A stretch of 64,000 nucleotides of DNA from Brevundimonas diminuta 3F5N (GCF_900163625.1 NZ_FUIE01000079.1:1-64000); one strand, 5' to 3'; counted from the first letter of the stretch, positions 35,436-45,600 are shown. A program made the numbers and translations. The notes: generated by a model from the letters alone, not told the origin.

Positions 35436-36201
35436 GGCTGACCATTTCCAGCACCGGGCCGCGCACGCCGTCCAGGGTGCGCGCCTCGACGCCGTACGCG
35501 GCTTTCAGCACCGCGGGCGACAGGGCCTCGGCCGGGGCGGCGTCGGCCAGCACTCGCCCCTCGGCCAGAACGATCACCCGATCCGCCACGCGCAGGGCGG
35601 CGTCGAGGTCATGCAGGGTCAGGACCACGCCCCGCCCCTCTTCATCCGCCAACCGTCGAAACAGGTCGCAGGCGTCCAGCACATGGCCGGGATCGAGCCC
35701 CGCCAGCGGCTCGTCCGCCAGAAGCCATTGCGGCTCTCCGGCCAGGGCGCGGGCGATCATGACGCGCGCCCGCTCGCCGCCCGACAGGGTCGAGACGACA
35801 CGGTCGGCGAACGCCTCCACCCCCGTCACAGCCATGGCGCGGGCCACGGCGGCGCGGTCGTCCGCCCTCAAACCCCAGGCGCCGACGTAGGGCGTGCGGC
35901 CCAGGCCGACGAAGGTGCGCCCCTCGACCGCCCAGGCGATCTCGGCGTTCTGGGGCAGGTAGGCGATGCGACGCGCCCGCGCGCGCGGCGCCAGGTCGTG
36001 CAGCGGCCGCCCGTCCAGCGTCACTCGGCCCGCGTCGGGCGCCCGAAGCGCCGCCAGACAGTCCAGCAGCGTCGACTTGCCCGCCCCGTTCGGTCCGACG
36101 ATCGCCGTCACCAGCCCCGGCGCGAAGGCCGCGCCGACGCCGTTCAGCACCGCCTTGTCGCCCAGGCGGACGGACAGGTTCTCCGCGCTCAGGATGCTCA
36201 T
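35425..36201 (-). CDS. btuD: ABC transporter ATPase, vitamin B12 uptake (BtuD-like)
   Basis: A 258-residue ATPase of the FecE/BtuD group. Walker A 'GPNGAGKSTLL', signature 'LSGGERARVMIARAL', Walker B 'WLLADEPLAGLDP' and the His switch 'LTLHDLDAAL' are all intact. The frame continues upstream but ATG 36201 ('MSILSAENLSVRLGDKA') begins the domain and overlaps the permease stop by 4 bases. The cobalamin operon context implies corrinoid import with BtuC and BtuF. Confidence 0.93.
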   Translation of the reverse strand: MSILSAENLSVRLGDKAVLNGVGAAFAPGLVTAIVGPNGAGKSTLLDCLAALRAPDAGRVTLDGRPLHDLAPRARARRIAYLPQNAEIAWAVEGRTFVGLGRTPYVGAWGLRADDRAAVARAMAVTGVEAFADRVVSTLSGGERARVMIARALAGEPQWLLADEPLAGLDPGHVLDACDLFRRLADEEGRGVVLTLHDLDAALRVADRVIVLAEGRVLADAAPAEALSPAVLKAAYGVEARTLDGVRGPVLEMVSRAR

Positions 36202-37181
36202 GCCAGCTTCCTTCTCATGCTGATCAGCAGGGCCAGGAAGAAGGGGCCGCCCAAGGCCGCCATGGCCACGCCCAGCTTGATCTCGGTCGAGGCGGGCGCC
36301 AGCCGCACCAGAATGTCCGCCGCCAGCGTCAGGGCCGCCCCGCCCAGGGCCGAGGGCAGCAACAGACCGCTGGGCCGGGCGCCGATCAGGGGCCGCAGCA
36401 GATGCGGCACGATCAGGCCGACGAAGCCGATCGACCCCGTCACCGCCACCGCCGAGCCGACCGCCAGGGCCGCCCCCAGCGCCAGCATCATGCGCCCGGC
36501 ATCCAGCCGCACGCCCAGCGACCGCGCGCCCGCCTCGCCCAGCGTCAGGGCGTCCAGCGTCCTTCCTTGGGTCAGCAACAGCAGACAGCCCAGGATCATG
36601 CCCGGCGCGGCCAGCCTCAGTTCGACCACGCTGCGGTCGGCCAGCGACCCCATCAGCCAGTTGACGATCTCGTTCACCGCCCAGGGGTTGGGCGCCAGGT
36701 TCAGCGCCAGGGCGACGCCTGCCCCCGCCATGCTCTGGATCACCACCCCGGCCAGGATGAAGGTGACGACGCTGCTGGTCGCGCCCGCCAGGGCCAGAAG
36801 CAACAGCACGCCGATGCCCGCCCCGACCATGGCCGCGGCCGGCAAGACCCACGGCGCGCTGGCCGCCGCGCCCAGATAGAAGGTAAGCACCGCCCCCAGC
36901 GCCGCCATGGTCGAGACGCCCAGGATCGTCGGATCGGCTAGAGGATTGCGGGTGTAACCCTGCAACGCCGCCCCGGTCAGGCCCAGCACCGCCCCGACTA
37001 TCAGGGCCAGCACCGTACGCGGCAGGCGCAGCTCGAACAGGATGGCCCAGGCGGGATCGCCGCGCTGGCTCGCCCAGTCGCTCCACGGAATCCAGACGCG
37101 GCCCGCGCTCATGCTGGCCACGGACAGGGCGGCGATCAGGAGCAGCAGCCCGATCATCACCAGGGGACGCGGCAAGGTCAT
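36198..37181 (-). CDS. btuC: ABC transporter permease, vitamin B12 uptake (BtuC-like)
   Basis: A 327-residue FecCD-family permease with about ten spans. 'LRLPRTVLALIVGAVLGLTG' with 'AALQGYTRNPLADPTILGVS' near residue 75 and 'TGSIGFVGLIVPHLLRPLIG' near 245 are the family signatures, the latter containing the contact with the ATPase. ATG 37181 is the start; the frame extends far upstream only as shadow of the binding protein gene. Overlaps btuF by 4 bases. Confidence 0.93.
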   Translation of the reverse strand: MTLPRPLVMIGLLLLIAALSVASMSAGRVWIPWSDWASQRGDPAWAILFELRLPRTVLALIVGAVLGLTGAALQGYTRNPLADPTILGVSTMAALGAVLTFYLGAAASAPWVLPAAAMVGAGIGVLLLLALAGATSSVVTFILAGVVIQSMAGAGVALALNLAPNPWAVNEIVNWLMGSLADRSVVELRLAAPGMILGCLLLLTQGRTLDALTLGEAGARSLGVRLDAGRMMLALGAALAVGSAVAVTGSIGFVGLIVPHLLRPLIGARPSGLLLPSALGGAALTLAADILVRLAPASTEIKLGVAMAALGGPFFLALLISMRRKLA

Positions 37182-38029
37182 GTCAGGGCCTCCAGCGCCG
37201 TGCGGCGCGCGCGCGCCAGGGCGGCGGCGGTCTGGATCAGCACCGGCCCGCCGCAATAGAGCAGCTTCTCTTCCAGTTGCGCCTGCACCATCCGGCCGGA
37301 CAGGGACTTCAGCGCCGGATGGCGCATCACCCGGTCGGCCCAGGTGCGCGAGCCGCGCACCGGCACGCCGCTGAGCAGCACCTGGGGCGGGTCGGCCAGC
37401 AGGCGCTCGACCGGCACATTGCCCCATTTGCCCAGGCCGTAGCGGCCGGCGACGTTCTCGAACCCGGCGCGGGTCATCATCTCGTCCATCAGGGTGCCGC
37501 GCCCGGCGGAGAAGCCGTTGGGCTGATAGATCAGGGCCGTCAGCGGCGCCGCCCCCGGCGGCGGGGCCGAGGCGGCGATGGCGGCCTCGATGCGCGCGAT
37601 CAGGGCCTGCCCCCGCGCCGGACGGCCGACCAGGCGGGCGACCTCGCGCACCTGGTCCAGACTGGTCGCCACGCTGTCGGGCACAGAGAACAGCTCTGTC
37701 TGAATGTTCATGCGGCCCAGGGCGTTGCGGGTGGCCAGGGCGCTGTGGCGGCTGGTCAGCACCAGGTCGGGGCGCAGGGCGATGACCTCCTCCGCCGTCT
37801 CCCAGGTGAAGGGCAAGGTCTTGGCTACCTCGGAAATGGTCGAGCCGACCGGCTCGCGCGCATAGTGGCTGAGGGCCGCGATCTGTCCCCGGTCGGCGAC
37901 GTGGACCAGGATGGCGTCGAGGCAGGCGTTCAGCGACACCACGCGACGCGGGGCGGCGCCGGCCGCAGCCGGCCCGGCGACCAGCATCGCCCCCGCGCCC
38001 GCCAACGCCTGTCGCCGGGTCGCCCTCAT
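37178..38029 (-). CDS. btuF: Periplasmic cobalamin-binding protein (BtuF-like)
   Basis: A 283-residue class III solute-binding protein. The N-terminus 'MRATRRQALAGAGAMLVAG' has a twin-Arg pair before a hydrophobic stretch, a possible Tat signal. The fold is seen in 'RRVVSLNACLDAILVHVADR', 'EEVIALRPDLVLTSRH' and 'NVPVERLLADPPQVLL'. Start at 38029, overlapping the cobC stop by 4 bases. The operon context makes corrinoid the likely ligand, though the family also binds iron-siderophores. Confidence 0.87.
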   Translation of the reverse strand: MRATRRQALAGAGAMLVAGPAAAGAAPRRVVSLNACLDAILVHVADRGQIAALSHYAREPVGSTISEVAKTLPFTWETAEEVIALRPDLVLTSRHSALATRNALGRMNIQTELFSVPDSVATSLDQVREVARLVGRPARGQALIARIEAAIAASAPPPGAAPLTALIYQPNGFSAGRGTLMDEMMTRAGFENVAGRYGLGKWGNVPVERLLADPPQVLLSGVPVRGSRTWADRVMRHPALKSLSGRMVQAQLEEKLLYCGGPVLIQTAAALARARRTALEALT

Positions 38030-39036
38030 GCGAAGGCCTCCAACGCACGTTGAAGACGAGGGAAATCGCGCTCGGCCGGGACGCCGAAGCGCAGGGCGTC
38101 GGGCGTGTGATCGAACGGCCGGGTCAGGATTCCCGCCCGACACAGGTGCTGGAACCAGCGCGCGGCATGGGGCGTGCGCGTCATGCGGAACAGGCTGGTC
38201 CCGCCGATAATCTGGAACCCTGCCCGCGCCAGCAGGTCGTCCAGCCGGTCAGCCCGCTCGGCCAAAGCCGCCTCAGTCCGGCGCCGCCAGGCCTCGTCGG
38301 CGTAGGCGCCGCGCCCCAGCGCCAGGGCGTCGGCGCCGACCGGCCAGTCGCCCTGAAACGCGCGCAGACGCCGGATCAGCTCGGGCGCGGCCAGCATGAA
38401 GCCCAGCCGCACCCCGGCCAGACCATAGAATTTGCCGAAGGAGCGCAGGACGATCAGCCCCGGCTCGGCCAGATCCGACACGCTGTCGCCGGGCGCGCAA
38501 TCGATGAAGGACTCGTCCGCCACCAGCCAGCGCCCCGCCTTGGAGCGCGCCCGCGCCATGGCGATCAGATCGGCCCGCCGGGTCAGGCGGCCGTCGGGGT
38601 TGTTCGGATTGACGATGACCAGCACGCCCGCCTGCGACGCCGCCGCCTGATCGGGCGCGATCAGGCGCGTCGCCACGCCCGCCGCCCGCCAGGCTTCGGC
38701 GTGGGCGCCGTAGGTCGGGCCGACGACCTCAACCGATCGCACGCCCAGCAGCAGGGGCAGCAGACGGATCGCCGCCTCGGCCCCCGCGACCGCCGCCGTC
38801 CGCTCAGGCGCAGCGCCGAAGGCAGCCGCAGCGACGGCCTCCAGCGCCGCCAGGGCGGCGGGATCGGGCAGGCGGTTCAGCGCCTCCTCCGACGCGCGCG
38901 GTCCCCGCCACGGTTCGGGATTAATCCCCGTGGACAGGTCCAGCCAGGGCTGCGGCGCGTCGGGATAGGCGGCGGCGGCCGTCATCAGGCCGCCGCCGTG
39001 CCGGGTCGCCGTCGTCAGGAACGCGGCGTCCTTCAT
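38026..39036 (-). CDS. cobC: Threonine-phosphate decarboxylase-like PLP enzyme
   Basis: A fold-type I aminotransferase-like protein (336 residues) of the CobC/CobD(Salmonella) family, which decarboxylates L-threonine phosphate to aminopropanol phosphate for the nucleotide loop. Visible: 'YPDAPQPWLDLSTGINPEPW', 'VIVNPNNPDGRLTRR', 'WLVADESFIDCAPG' and the PLP Lys in 'VLRSFGKFYGLAGVRLGF'. Start ATG 39036; a GTG at 39039 is the alternative. It follows btuB after about 2-4 bases. Confidence 0.92.
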   Translation of the reverse strand: MKDAAFLTTATRHGGGLMTAAAAYPDAPQPWLDLSTGINPEPWRGPRASEEALNRLPDPAALAALEAVAAAAFGAAPERTAAVAGAEAAIRLLPLLLGVRSVEVVGPTYGAHAEAWRAAGVATRLIAPDQAAASQAGVLVIVNPNNPDGRLTRRADLIAMARARSKAGRWLVADESFIDCAPGDSVSDLAEPGLIVLRSFGKFYGLAGVRLGFMLAAPELIRRLRAFQGDWPVGADALALGRGAYADEAWRRRTEAALAERADRLDDLLARAGFQIIGGTSLFRMTRTPHAARWFQHLCRAGILTRPFDHTPDALRFGVPAERDFPRLQRALEAFA

Positions 39037-39040
39037 CACA

Positions 39041-40999
39041 TCAGAACCGGACGCGAACGCCGCCGAACACGCCGCGGCCCGGCGCGCCGTAGTTCAGGAC
39101 CGTCTGATAGTCCTCGTCGAAGGCGTTCTCGATCCGACCGTAGACTTCGAGGGTGTCGTTGATCGGATAGGAGGCGCGCAGATCGACCAGGGTGTAGGAA
39201 TCGACCTTCACCGTGTTGGCGTCGTTGTTGAACGTCTCGCCGACGTAACGCACCGCCACGCCCGTCTTCAGACCGAAGGCGAAGGCGTAGTCGGCGGCGA
39301 AGTTCGCCATGTGCTCGGGACGACGCGTCAGGCGCTTGCCGTCCGTGGCGCCCGAGGCGCTCTTGGCGTCGGTCCAGGTGTAGTTGGCGCTGACGTTCAG
39401 GCGCTCCGTCACATCCACGCGGCCGACCAGTTCGACGCCTTGCGCCTCGGTCTTCTGGACGTTGCGGTAATAGCCCCAGCGGCCCACGCCGTTGACGGTG
39501 CACAGCGGGTCCGTCGAGGGCGTCGAGCAGCCGTTGTAGCGGATCTCATTGTTCGCCTGGCGGTTGAAGTAGGTCGCCGAGACGACAGCGCGGTCGAACA
39601 GGCGCTGCTCGACGCCGATCTCCCAGCTGTCGAACTCTTCCGGCTGCAGGTTCAGATTGCCGTACTCGCTGTACAGCTCATACAGGCCCGGCGCGCGGAA
39701 GCCCTGGCCCCAGCTGGCGCGCACCACCGTATCGCCCTCGTTCAGGGCCCAGGCCGCCGCGACCTGGCCCAGCAGGTTGTCGCCATACTGGGCGTGGTCG
39801 TCGTAGCGCAGGCCGCCGGTCAGGGTCAGGCCGTCCAGCACCGTCCACTGAACCTGGCCATAGGCGCTGTTGAGCTCGGCCTCGCCGCGACCGAAGGCCG
39901 GGTTCGGGTTCCAGTCGCCGGGCGAGCGGGTCTTCATCTCCGACTTCTCGTGCTCCAGGCCGAAGGTCGCGTTCAGCGCCTCGGTGACGGCGAAGGCGCC
40001 CTGATACTCCCAGCGACGGTTCTGGCCCTCGGCGTCGAAGGTCAGGGTCTGGACCTTGTTGTCCGGGTTGAAGTTGCGGCGATCCGTGTCGGTGTGGGCG
40101 TAGCCGATGCGGTTGCGGAAACGGCCGTCCAGCAGGTCGAAGTTCAGGCCGGCGTAGGCGACAAGCTCCTGGGTCTTGCCGTATTCGCGGCTGTCGCCGT
40201 TGAAGGCGTCGAAATCGTTGCGACCGCTGGACCAGACCGAACGCAGATCCAGGGAGACCGCGTCCGTCACCTTGACGTTCAGGCGGCCCGACAGGCCGGT
40301 GTTGGTATAGCCGTCGTCCTCGGTTCCCTTGGCGAAGGCCGAGAAGCCGTCGGTGTCATAGCGGCTGGCCGCCAGGCGCCAGCTCAGACGTTCATTGGCG
40401 CCGCCGATCCCGCCGCGGAAATAGGTCGTGCCGCGCGCGCCGGCCTCGGCGTCGAGGCTGCCTTGCAGGGCTTCAGTCGGTTCGGCCGTGACGATGTTGA
40501 CCACGCCGCCGATGGCCTGGCTGCCCCACAGGGTCGACTGGGCGCCGCGCAGCACCTCGATGCGCGCCGTGTCGCCGACCAGCAGATTGCCGAAGTTGAA
40601 GCCGCCCTGCGTCGAGGACGGGTCGTTCAGCTTGACCCCGTCGATCAGGACGACGGTGTGCTGGCTCTCGGCGCCGCGGATGTTGACGCCCGTGGACGTG
40701 CCGACGCCGCCGTTGCGGGTAAAGCTGACGCCCGGCGTCTGGGCCAGAAGTTCGACCACGGCCGGGGTCTGGCGCGCCTCGATGGCGGCCTGGGTCAGGA
40801 CGGTGACCGAGGCGCCGACGCGCTCGATCGGCTGGGCCGAACGGTTGGCGGTGACGACCACATCCTCGACGGCGGTGGCGCCGGCGCGGCCCGCCACATC
40901 GGGAGCGGCGGCTTGCTGGTCGAGGACTTCAGCGGCGAAGGCGGGGGCGGCGGCCAGAAGGCTGGCGGCGGCCAGGGTAGCGAATGCGGTCCGGTTCAT
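39041..40999 (-). CDS. btuB: TonB-dependent vitamin B12 receptor
   Basis: A 652-residue outer-membrane receptor. Signal peptide (1-22), TonB box region 'VEDVVVTANRSAQPIERVGA', plug with 'TRNGGVGTSTGVNIRGAES' and 'VVLIDGVKLNDPSSTQGGFN', then the barrel ending 'GVFGGVRVRF' with terminal Phe. The size and sequence are BtuB-like, and the cobalamin riboswitch in the leader and the B12 operon downstream agree. First gene of the whole operon, which probably runs from 40999 to 29718. Confidence 0.95.
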   Translation of the reverse strand: MNRTAFATLAAASLLAAAPAFAAEVLDQQAAAPDVAGRAGATAVEDVVVTANRSAQPIERVGASVTVLTQAAIEARQTPAVVELLAQTPGVSFTRNGGVGTSTGVNIRGAESQHTVVLIDGVKLNDPSSTQGGFNFGNLLVGDTARIEVLRGAQSTLWGSQAIGGVVNIVTAEPTEALQGSLDAEAGARGTTYFRGGIGGANERLSWRLAASRYDTDGFSAFAKGTEDDGYTNTGLSGRLNVKVTDAVSLDLRSVWSSGRNDFDAFNGDSREYGKTQELVAYAGLNFDLLDGRFRNRIGYAHTDTDRRNFNPDNKVQTLTFDAEGQNRRWEYQGAFAVTEALNATFGLEHEKSEMKTRSPGDWNPNPAFGRGEAELNSAYGQVQWTVLDGLTLTGGLRYDDHAQYGDNLLGQVAAAWALNEGDTVVRASWGQGFRAPGLYELYSEYGNLNLQPEEFDSWEIGVEQRLFDRAVVSATYFNRQANNEIRYNGCSTPSTDPLCTVNGVGRWGYYRNVQKTEAQGVELVGRVDVTERLNVSANYTWTDAKSASGATDGKRLTRRPEHMANFAADYAFAFGLKTGVAVRYVGETFNNDANTVKVDSYTLVDLRASYPINDTLEVYGRIENAFDEDYQTVLNYGAPGRGVFGGVRVRF

Positions 41000-41145
41000 T
41001 CCGGGTCTCCATATGACGACGCCGCGCCGGACCGCCCGTCGCCCGGATGAGCGAAAGCGGCCGCTGACGCGGCTGGTTTACGACTGTCGTCACACGAGTT
41101 GCCTCGACCGCCCGGCACATCCCGACCGCACGGAGAACGACGGCG

Positions 41146-41332
41146 ACAGGCAGGTCTCCTGGCTCGCGGATCAAGGCCGGTGCGCGTCGCCTTCCCAGAA
41201 GTCGTTCAGGCCGTGGCCTTCCGGACCGCCAGTGGCGTATGACGCGCGGGCTAGCCGCTTACAGTTGCGGGAACAGCCGGAGTTTCACACTCCGTTCCCT
41301 TTCAATCCCCTTTCGGGGAACCTGACGCGACC
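41146..41332 (-). promoter_or_regulatory. Cobalamin riboswitch
   Basis: On the minus strand the leader shows the canonical elements in order: P1 side 'gcgtcaggttcc', 'gggaacggagtgtgaaactc' and 'cccgcaactgtaagc' (about 41299-41256), 'gccactggcggtccg' (about 41238-41224) and the B12 box 'agccaggagacctgcc' (41164-41149), which pairs back toward the 5' side. It ends about 147 bases before the btuB start. Adenosylcobalamin should switch off btuB and the genes behind it. Confidence 0.96.
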
Positions 41333-41379
41333 GTGGCAGTAGGACCGCGTGTGGTTCAGGTCAACCGGAGAGACCTCGC

Positions 41380-41901
41380 ATGGCCCTCACCCTGGTTCTC
41401 GGCGGCGCCCGTTCCGGCAAGAGCGGCTACGCCCAGCGACAGGCCGAACAGGCCGCAGAGGCGGCGCGTCGCCCGCCCGTCTTCATCGCCACCGCCGAGG
41501 CCTTCGACGACGAGATGCGCGACCGCATCGCCCGCCATCAGGCCGAGCGCGGCGATGTCTGGCGCCGGGTCGAGGCTCCGCTGGATCTGGCCGAGGCCGT
41601 GCGCGCCTTGTCAGCCGAGGACGTGGCGGTGGTCGACTGCCTGACGCTGTGGCTCAGCAATCAGATGCTGGGCGAACGCGACCTGGTCGCCGCCGTCGAC
41701 GACCTGACACAGGCCCTGGTCGCCTGCCCCGCCGCGTTGTGGGTCGTCAGCAATGAGGTCGGCTGGTCCCTGGTGCCCGACAATCCGCTGGGCCGCCGCT
41801 TCCGCGATGAAGCCGGCCGCCTGAACCAGCGCATCGCCGCCGTCGCCGATACCGCCTGCCTGATCGTCGCGGGGATGCGCCTGCCGCTCCAAAACATATG
41901 A
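41380..41901 (+). CDS. cobP: Adenosylcobinamide kinase / guanylyltransferase
   Basis: A 173-residue bifunctional CobU/CobP enzyme that phosphorylates adenosylcobinamide and transfers GMP. The P-loop 'LVLGGARSGKSGYAQRQA', 'FIATAEAFDDEMRDRIARHQ', the GMP-linked His in the same helix and 'VVDCLTLWLSNQ' are diagnostic, and 'VVSNEVGWSLVPDNPLGR' follows. Divergent from btuB; about 45 bases separate it from the 5' end of the riboswitch. The stop falls exactly at the border where base composition changes. Confidence 0.95.
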   Translation: MALTLVLGGARSGKSGYAQRQAEQAAEAARRPPVFIATAEAFDDEMRDRIARHQAERGDVWRRVEAPLDLAEAVRALSAEDVAVVDCLTLWLSNQMLGERDLVAAVDDLTQALVACPAALWVVSNEVGWSLVPDNPLGRRFRDEAGRLNQRIAAVADTACLIVAGMRLPLQNI

Positions 41902-41907
41902 AAAAGA

Positions 41908-41928
41908 GGCCGGGCGAATCACCCGGCC
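41908..41928 (-). terminator. Terminator hairpin with T-run on the minus strand
   Basis: ggccggg/cccggcc (7 bp) around 'cgaatca'; on the minus strand it is followed by 'tcttttt'. Placed to end the minus-strand secreted-protein transcript before it reaches cobP. Confidence 0.7.
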
Positions 41929-41958
41929 AGTCCAAAACAGAAATAAATAGAGGAAGTA

Positions 41959-41989
41959 TTGCAGGTCGAGATCATTACTCGACCTGCAA
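41959..41989. terminator. Strong hairpin after the secreted-protein gene
   Basis: A perfect 12-bp stem ttgcaggtcgag/ctcgacctgcaa with a 7-base loop, 17 bases after the stop of the minus-strand gene. No immediate T-run, so it may protect the 3' end or work together with the hairpin at 41908-41928. Confidence 0.6.
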
Positions 41990-42005
41990 AGAACTTAAAC
42001 TAAAT

Positions 42006-42527
42006 TTAGTGCCTAAGCTCACCGGAAGTGGGGGCAACAGGAGAAATATTGAGGTATCCAGTTGCATAACAAGTCGTCGGAGAACCAGATACGGTAGCAG
42101 TTGGATCAGTTACAATACGATTAGGACCCTTACTACCCCAGTAAAGCTTCAACGGCGCGAGAACACCAGTGCAAGTTCCAGCACCAGCCTGAATGTTGAC
42201 ATTCATGCTAATAGAAGCCTCGTCTACACCACCGGAGACAAAATTAATCTTCTGGGCAGGAGGCGGGCTAAGAGGGCGAATCAACGTTCCACAATACATG
42301 TGGCCTGGAGAAAAAGTCATGCTAGTAACATAGGCTTCACCAGAAGCATCAACCTCAATAACTGCATCAACATTACAGTCAACGCCATCTATCGTTTGAT
42401 AAAGAACTAAATTTCCGCTTGCAGTATATGTACCTGGAGCAGTTTGAAAAGATTGAGCACTAGCAACACCAAACCCAGAAATCGACATCGCAGCAGCGAC
42501 GGAAACTACAGAAAGCATTTTAGTCAT
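42006..42527 (-). CDS. Small secreted protein of unknown function in the AT-rich block
   Basis: A 173-residue exported protein: signal peptide at 1-25 ('SVVSVAAAMSISGFGVASA'), then a predicted all-beta region rich in Ser, Thr, Gly and Val, with five or so Cys in the mature part ('DCNVDA', 'MYCGTLI', 'GTCTGV', 'TTCYATG') that may form disulfides. The layout reminds me weakly of PraB-like secreted proteins; that is not a firm call. ATG 42527 has 'ggag' upstream. The DNA is much more AT-rich than the rest of the window. It sits about 80 bases after the large TonB receptor and may be co-expressed. Confidence 0.65.
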   Translation of the reverse strand: MTKMLSVVSVAAAMSISGFGVASAQSFQTAPGTYTASGNLVLYQTIDGVDCNVDAVIEVDASGEAYVTSMTFSPGHMYCGTLIRPLSPPPAQKINFVSGGVDEASISMNVNIQAGAGTCTGVLAPLKLYWGSKGPNRIVTDPTATVSGSPTTCYATGYLNISPVAPTSGELRH

Positions 42528-42608
42528 AACATACAACTCCATCTTTCATAAGTCGCCCAAATTGGCAAGAAATACACTACACCTAACAGCACAATACTTC
42601 AATTTAAT

Positions 42609-45600
42609 TTAGAAGGTTTTTTGTAAAGAAAAACCAAATACTCTCGGATCAAGCGTAAACACATTTGTGGTTAACATAGTATCATCACTGTTAGTGAAAG
42701 CATCAACAATAGGCGCATCGTCAAAGACATTCTTTACGTATGCACTTACAGTTAAACCAGTTGAAGGATTCTCTAGAACGAGTGATAAATTCGCGTTTCC
42801 CCACCCCTTAAGTCTATCATATTCAGTATTATAGACGCGGAAATAACTTTCTGCTTGCCTATAGTAATCAGCTCTGAAAGTAATACTTGAAGAACCGATA
42901 TCCCAGACGTATTGAGCGCCGATGTTCGCCGTCCATCGAGGCGAGTTCGGCAGCTCGTTTCCACTGAGGTCCGCCAGGAAGCCGCGGCCGTTATTCGGCG
43001 CATCGGTCAGTGGATTATAGGTAATGCCGTACAATGCCCAGAATGGCGTGCCGCCCACAAAGCTCGGATCGAACGAACCATAGTTCTTTGAACCGCCGCA
43101 CAGGACTTGAAGAGCCAGCTGATTCAGGCTGTCGCCGAATTTGCTGCTTACGATCTTCTCGACAAGCGCAGTCGGCGCCACACAGTTCGACGGCACCTGG
43201 ACCCAGGGCCTCAACACCATCCAGTCGGGATTTCCCTGAGTGCGGTTCATGACATCGATCGAGCCTTCACCGTCGGCGATCCGCGTCTTCAGGTAACCGA
43301 AGTTGCCATCAATCCGGAACCGTGGCGTAACCTGATAATTGAGCTCAAGCTCCAACCCCATGCTTTCCGCATCGAAATTCTCATTCAGGGAAATACGGTC
43401 AACGATCTGAGACACTTGATAGTCGGTGTAGTCGTAATAGAAGGCCGTTGCGTTCAAGCGCAGACGGCGGTCCAACAGACTGGTCTTTATCCCGAGCTCA
43501 TAGGCGTTCAGGAACTCAGGATCGAAAATGCTCGACTGCGGCAGATACTGCACCACCCTCGGGTCGAGGCCCGCACGCGGAGGGTTGGTCCCCCCGCCTT
43601 TATAGCCGCGCGCGTAGGACGCATAAGCCATCAGATTGTCAGACGGCTTCCAATCCAGAACAAGTCGGCCCGTCATCTCAGACCAGTTTTGTTCAATGTC
43701 CGGCAAGGCTTCAAAGCCCCTGGAGTACGAACCTCCGGTCAAATGACCGTAACCAAAAAGATCCCTGGTCCCTAAAAGCAGCTGCGTCGGATAGGGTGTT
43801 GATGTCTTGCTGTCGTCGGTATAGCGCAGGCCAGCCGTCAGGCGAAATTCTTCTGACAGATCAACATACGCCTCACCAAATATGCCATAAGACTCTGTTG
43901 TTACCTCATTTTTACTTCTAAAATAATTATGTCCGTCGCCCGCAATATTGTTTATTGAGGATCGATCAACGTAGACACATTCATTCCGGCTTCCATCCAC
44001 ACAGGGGATCGACATGCCACCGCCGGTTGGTTTTAACGGATCTATAGGAATCCTATTATACCAGTACTCAGCTATAAGCGTGAAAACATTATTGAATACA
44101 TAGTAATCGTCTTTTGTATCGAATTTGAGGTAGTTTACGCCGAGATTAAAATTAAATCTTCCTGAGTAGTTTGACTGCAGCCTGAATTCTTGAAAAAATT
44201 GCTCATTTTTTGACTTGCTGAGGTCAACAGCAAGCATTCTTTTAGATGGACCAAGTTGAGGGTCCGTATACACCCCATCCGGCGCCGCATTATAAATACT
44301 GCTATGAAGAGGAGTAGGATTTCCCCATGCATCTACAATATCATTGTAGTTGCTCTTGTTAAAAATTTCGTTAGAAACATACCTCATATAATCTTGAGTC
44401 GACCAAAAATAGTCTTTTGCATATGTCGTTTGAGACACAAACGTAAGATTGGGAGTAAAGTCGTACTCAATATTTAGCTGGTAAACATCATTATTGGCTA
44501 CAAATTTCGGATCATAGCTCGTAGATATCTCACGGAGATTCGTTGATTGACTGACACCTTCATAGGGGTTTGTCCCTACATCAACTCCACGTGTTGAAAT
44601 TTTGACGCCATTTACGAAACGCTGCCCATAACTGACACTACCTGCCGCCCAGATTTGACCCATACTAGTACCATTGGGCGTGCCATAGGCCGCATCTTCA
44701 TAAAGGCTCCCTGGCAGACAGCCCTGGCTTAAAACCCCCTGCAAGTACTCACTCTTGAGAGTAAAATTTCCTACCTGCGTCGGGCCGTCATCAGTTGTAC
44801 ACAGTTGCTTGCCCGTGCGGGAACGGTTGTCGTCTTCCCCGAAATGTTCCCAGATCAGATTGGCGCGAAAGCGATCCGTCGGTTCCCAGGCCGCGGACAG
44901 ACGCACAGAATGCAGATCTCGACCGTTGACGTGCGTATCGTTGAAGGAGTTGTAGTCAAATCCATCGCGCTTGGTCAGGCCCGCAGCCGCCCGAAGCCAG
45001 AAGGTGTCGGTGATCGGAACATTGACCATCATCTGACCGCGCATCGTTCCGAAATTGCCGGTCTCAGCTTTCAGCATCGCCTCAAAGTCCGGACCGGGCA
45101 GTTTGGGGAACATGTTGACCACGCCGGCTGTAGCGTTCCGGCCATAGAGCGTTCCCTGCGGCCCGCGCAGAACCTCGACCCGGTTCACATCCAGATATTC
45201 CTGCTCGAACAGGCGGTTTCGGATCAGGGGCGTGTTGTTGAAGCTGACAGCGACAGCAGGGTCAGACGATGCCGAAACCGCCTTGGTCCCGATCCCGCGG
45301 ATCGAGAAGTTGTACATGCTGAAGTTGCCCTTAGAGAAGGCTACGTTCGGGATGGCGCGCATCAGTTCCGAACCGCCCTCGATCTTCATCGCATCGAGGT
45401 TTTCAGCAGAAAAAGCTGACACAGCGATGGGAACGCTCTGAATGGATTCTTCACGCTTCTGGGCGGTGACGATCACGTCGGCGACGCTCGTCGCGTCCTG
45501 AACCTGTGCTTCCTGGCTGGCCAGTTGCAGGTCGTTTCCCCCCGCGTCGCCTTGACCCGCGCGCACGAGGCGCACGGCGCTAGGGCCCGCAAACTCCGCG

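Noticed and set aside
35425-38048. Apparent fusion frames for the BtuD-like ATPase and BtuC-like permease
   Set aside because: The upstream parts are Gly/Arg/Pro-rich shadow translation of neighbouring genes, typical of high-GC DNA; normal starts with 4-base overlaps exist.
41902-42005. Possible attachment site at the left border of the AT-rich block
   Set aside because: The hairpins look like terminators; no matching direct repeat was seen near 50 kb and no tRNA is present.
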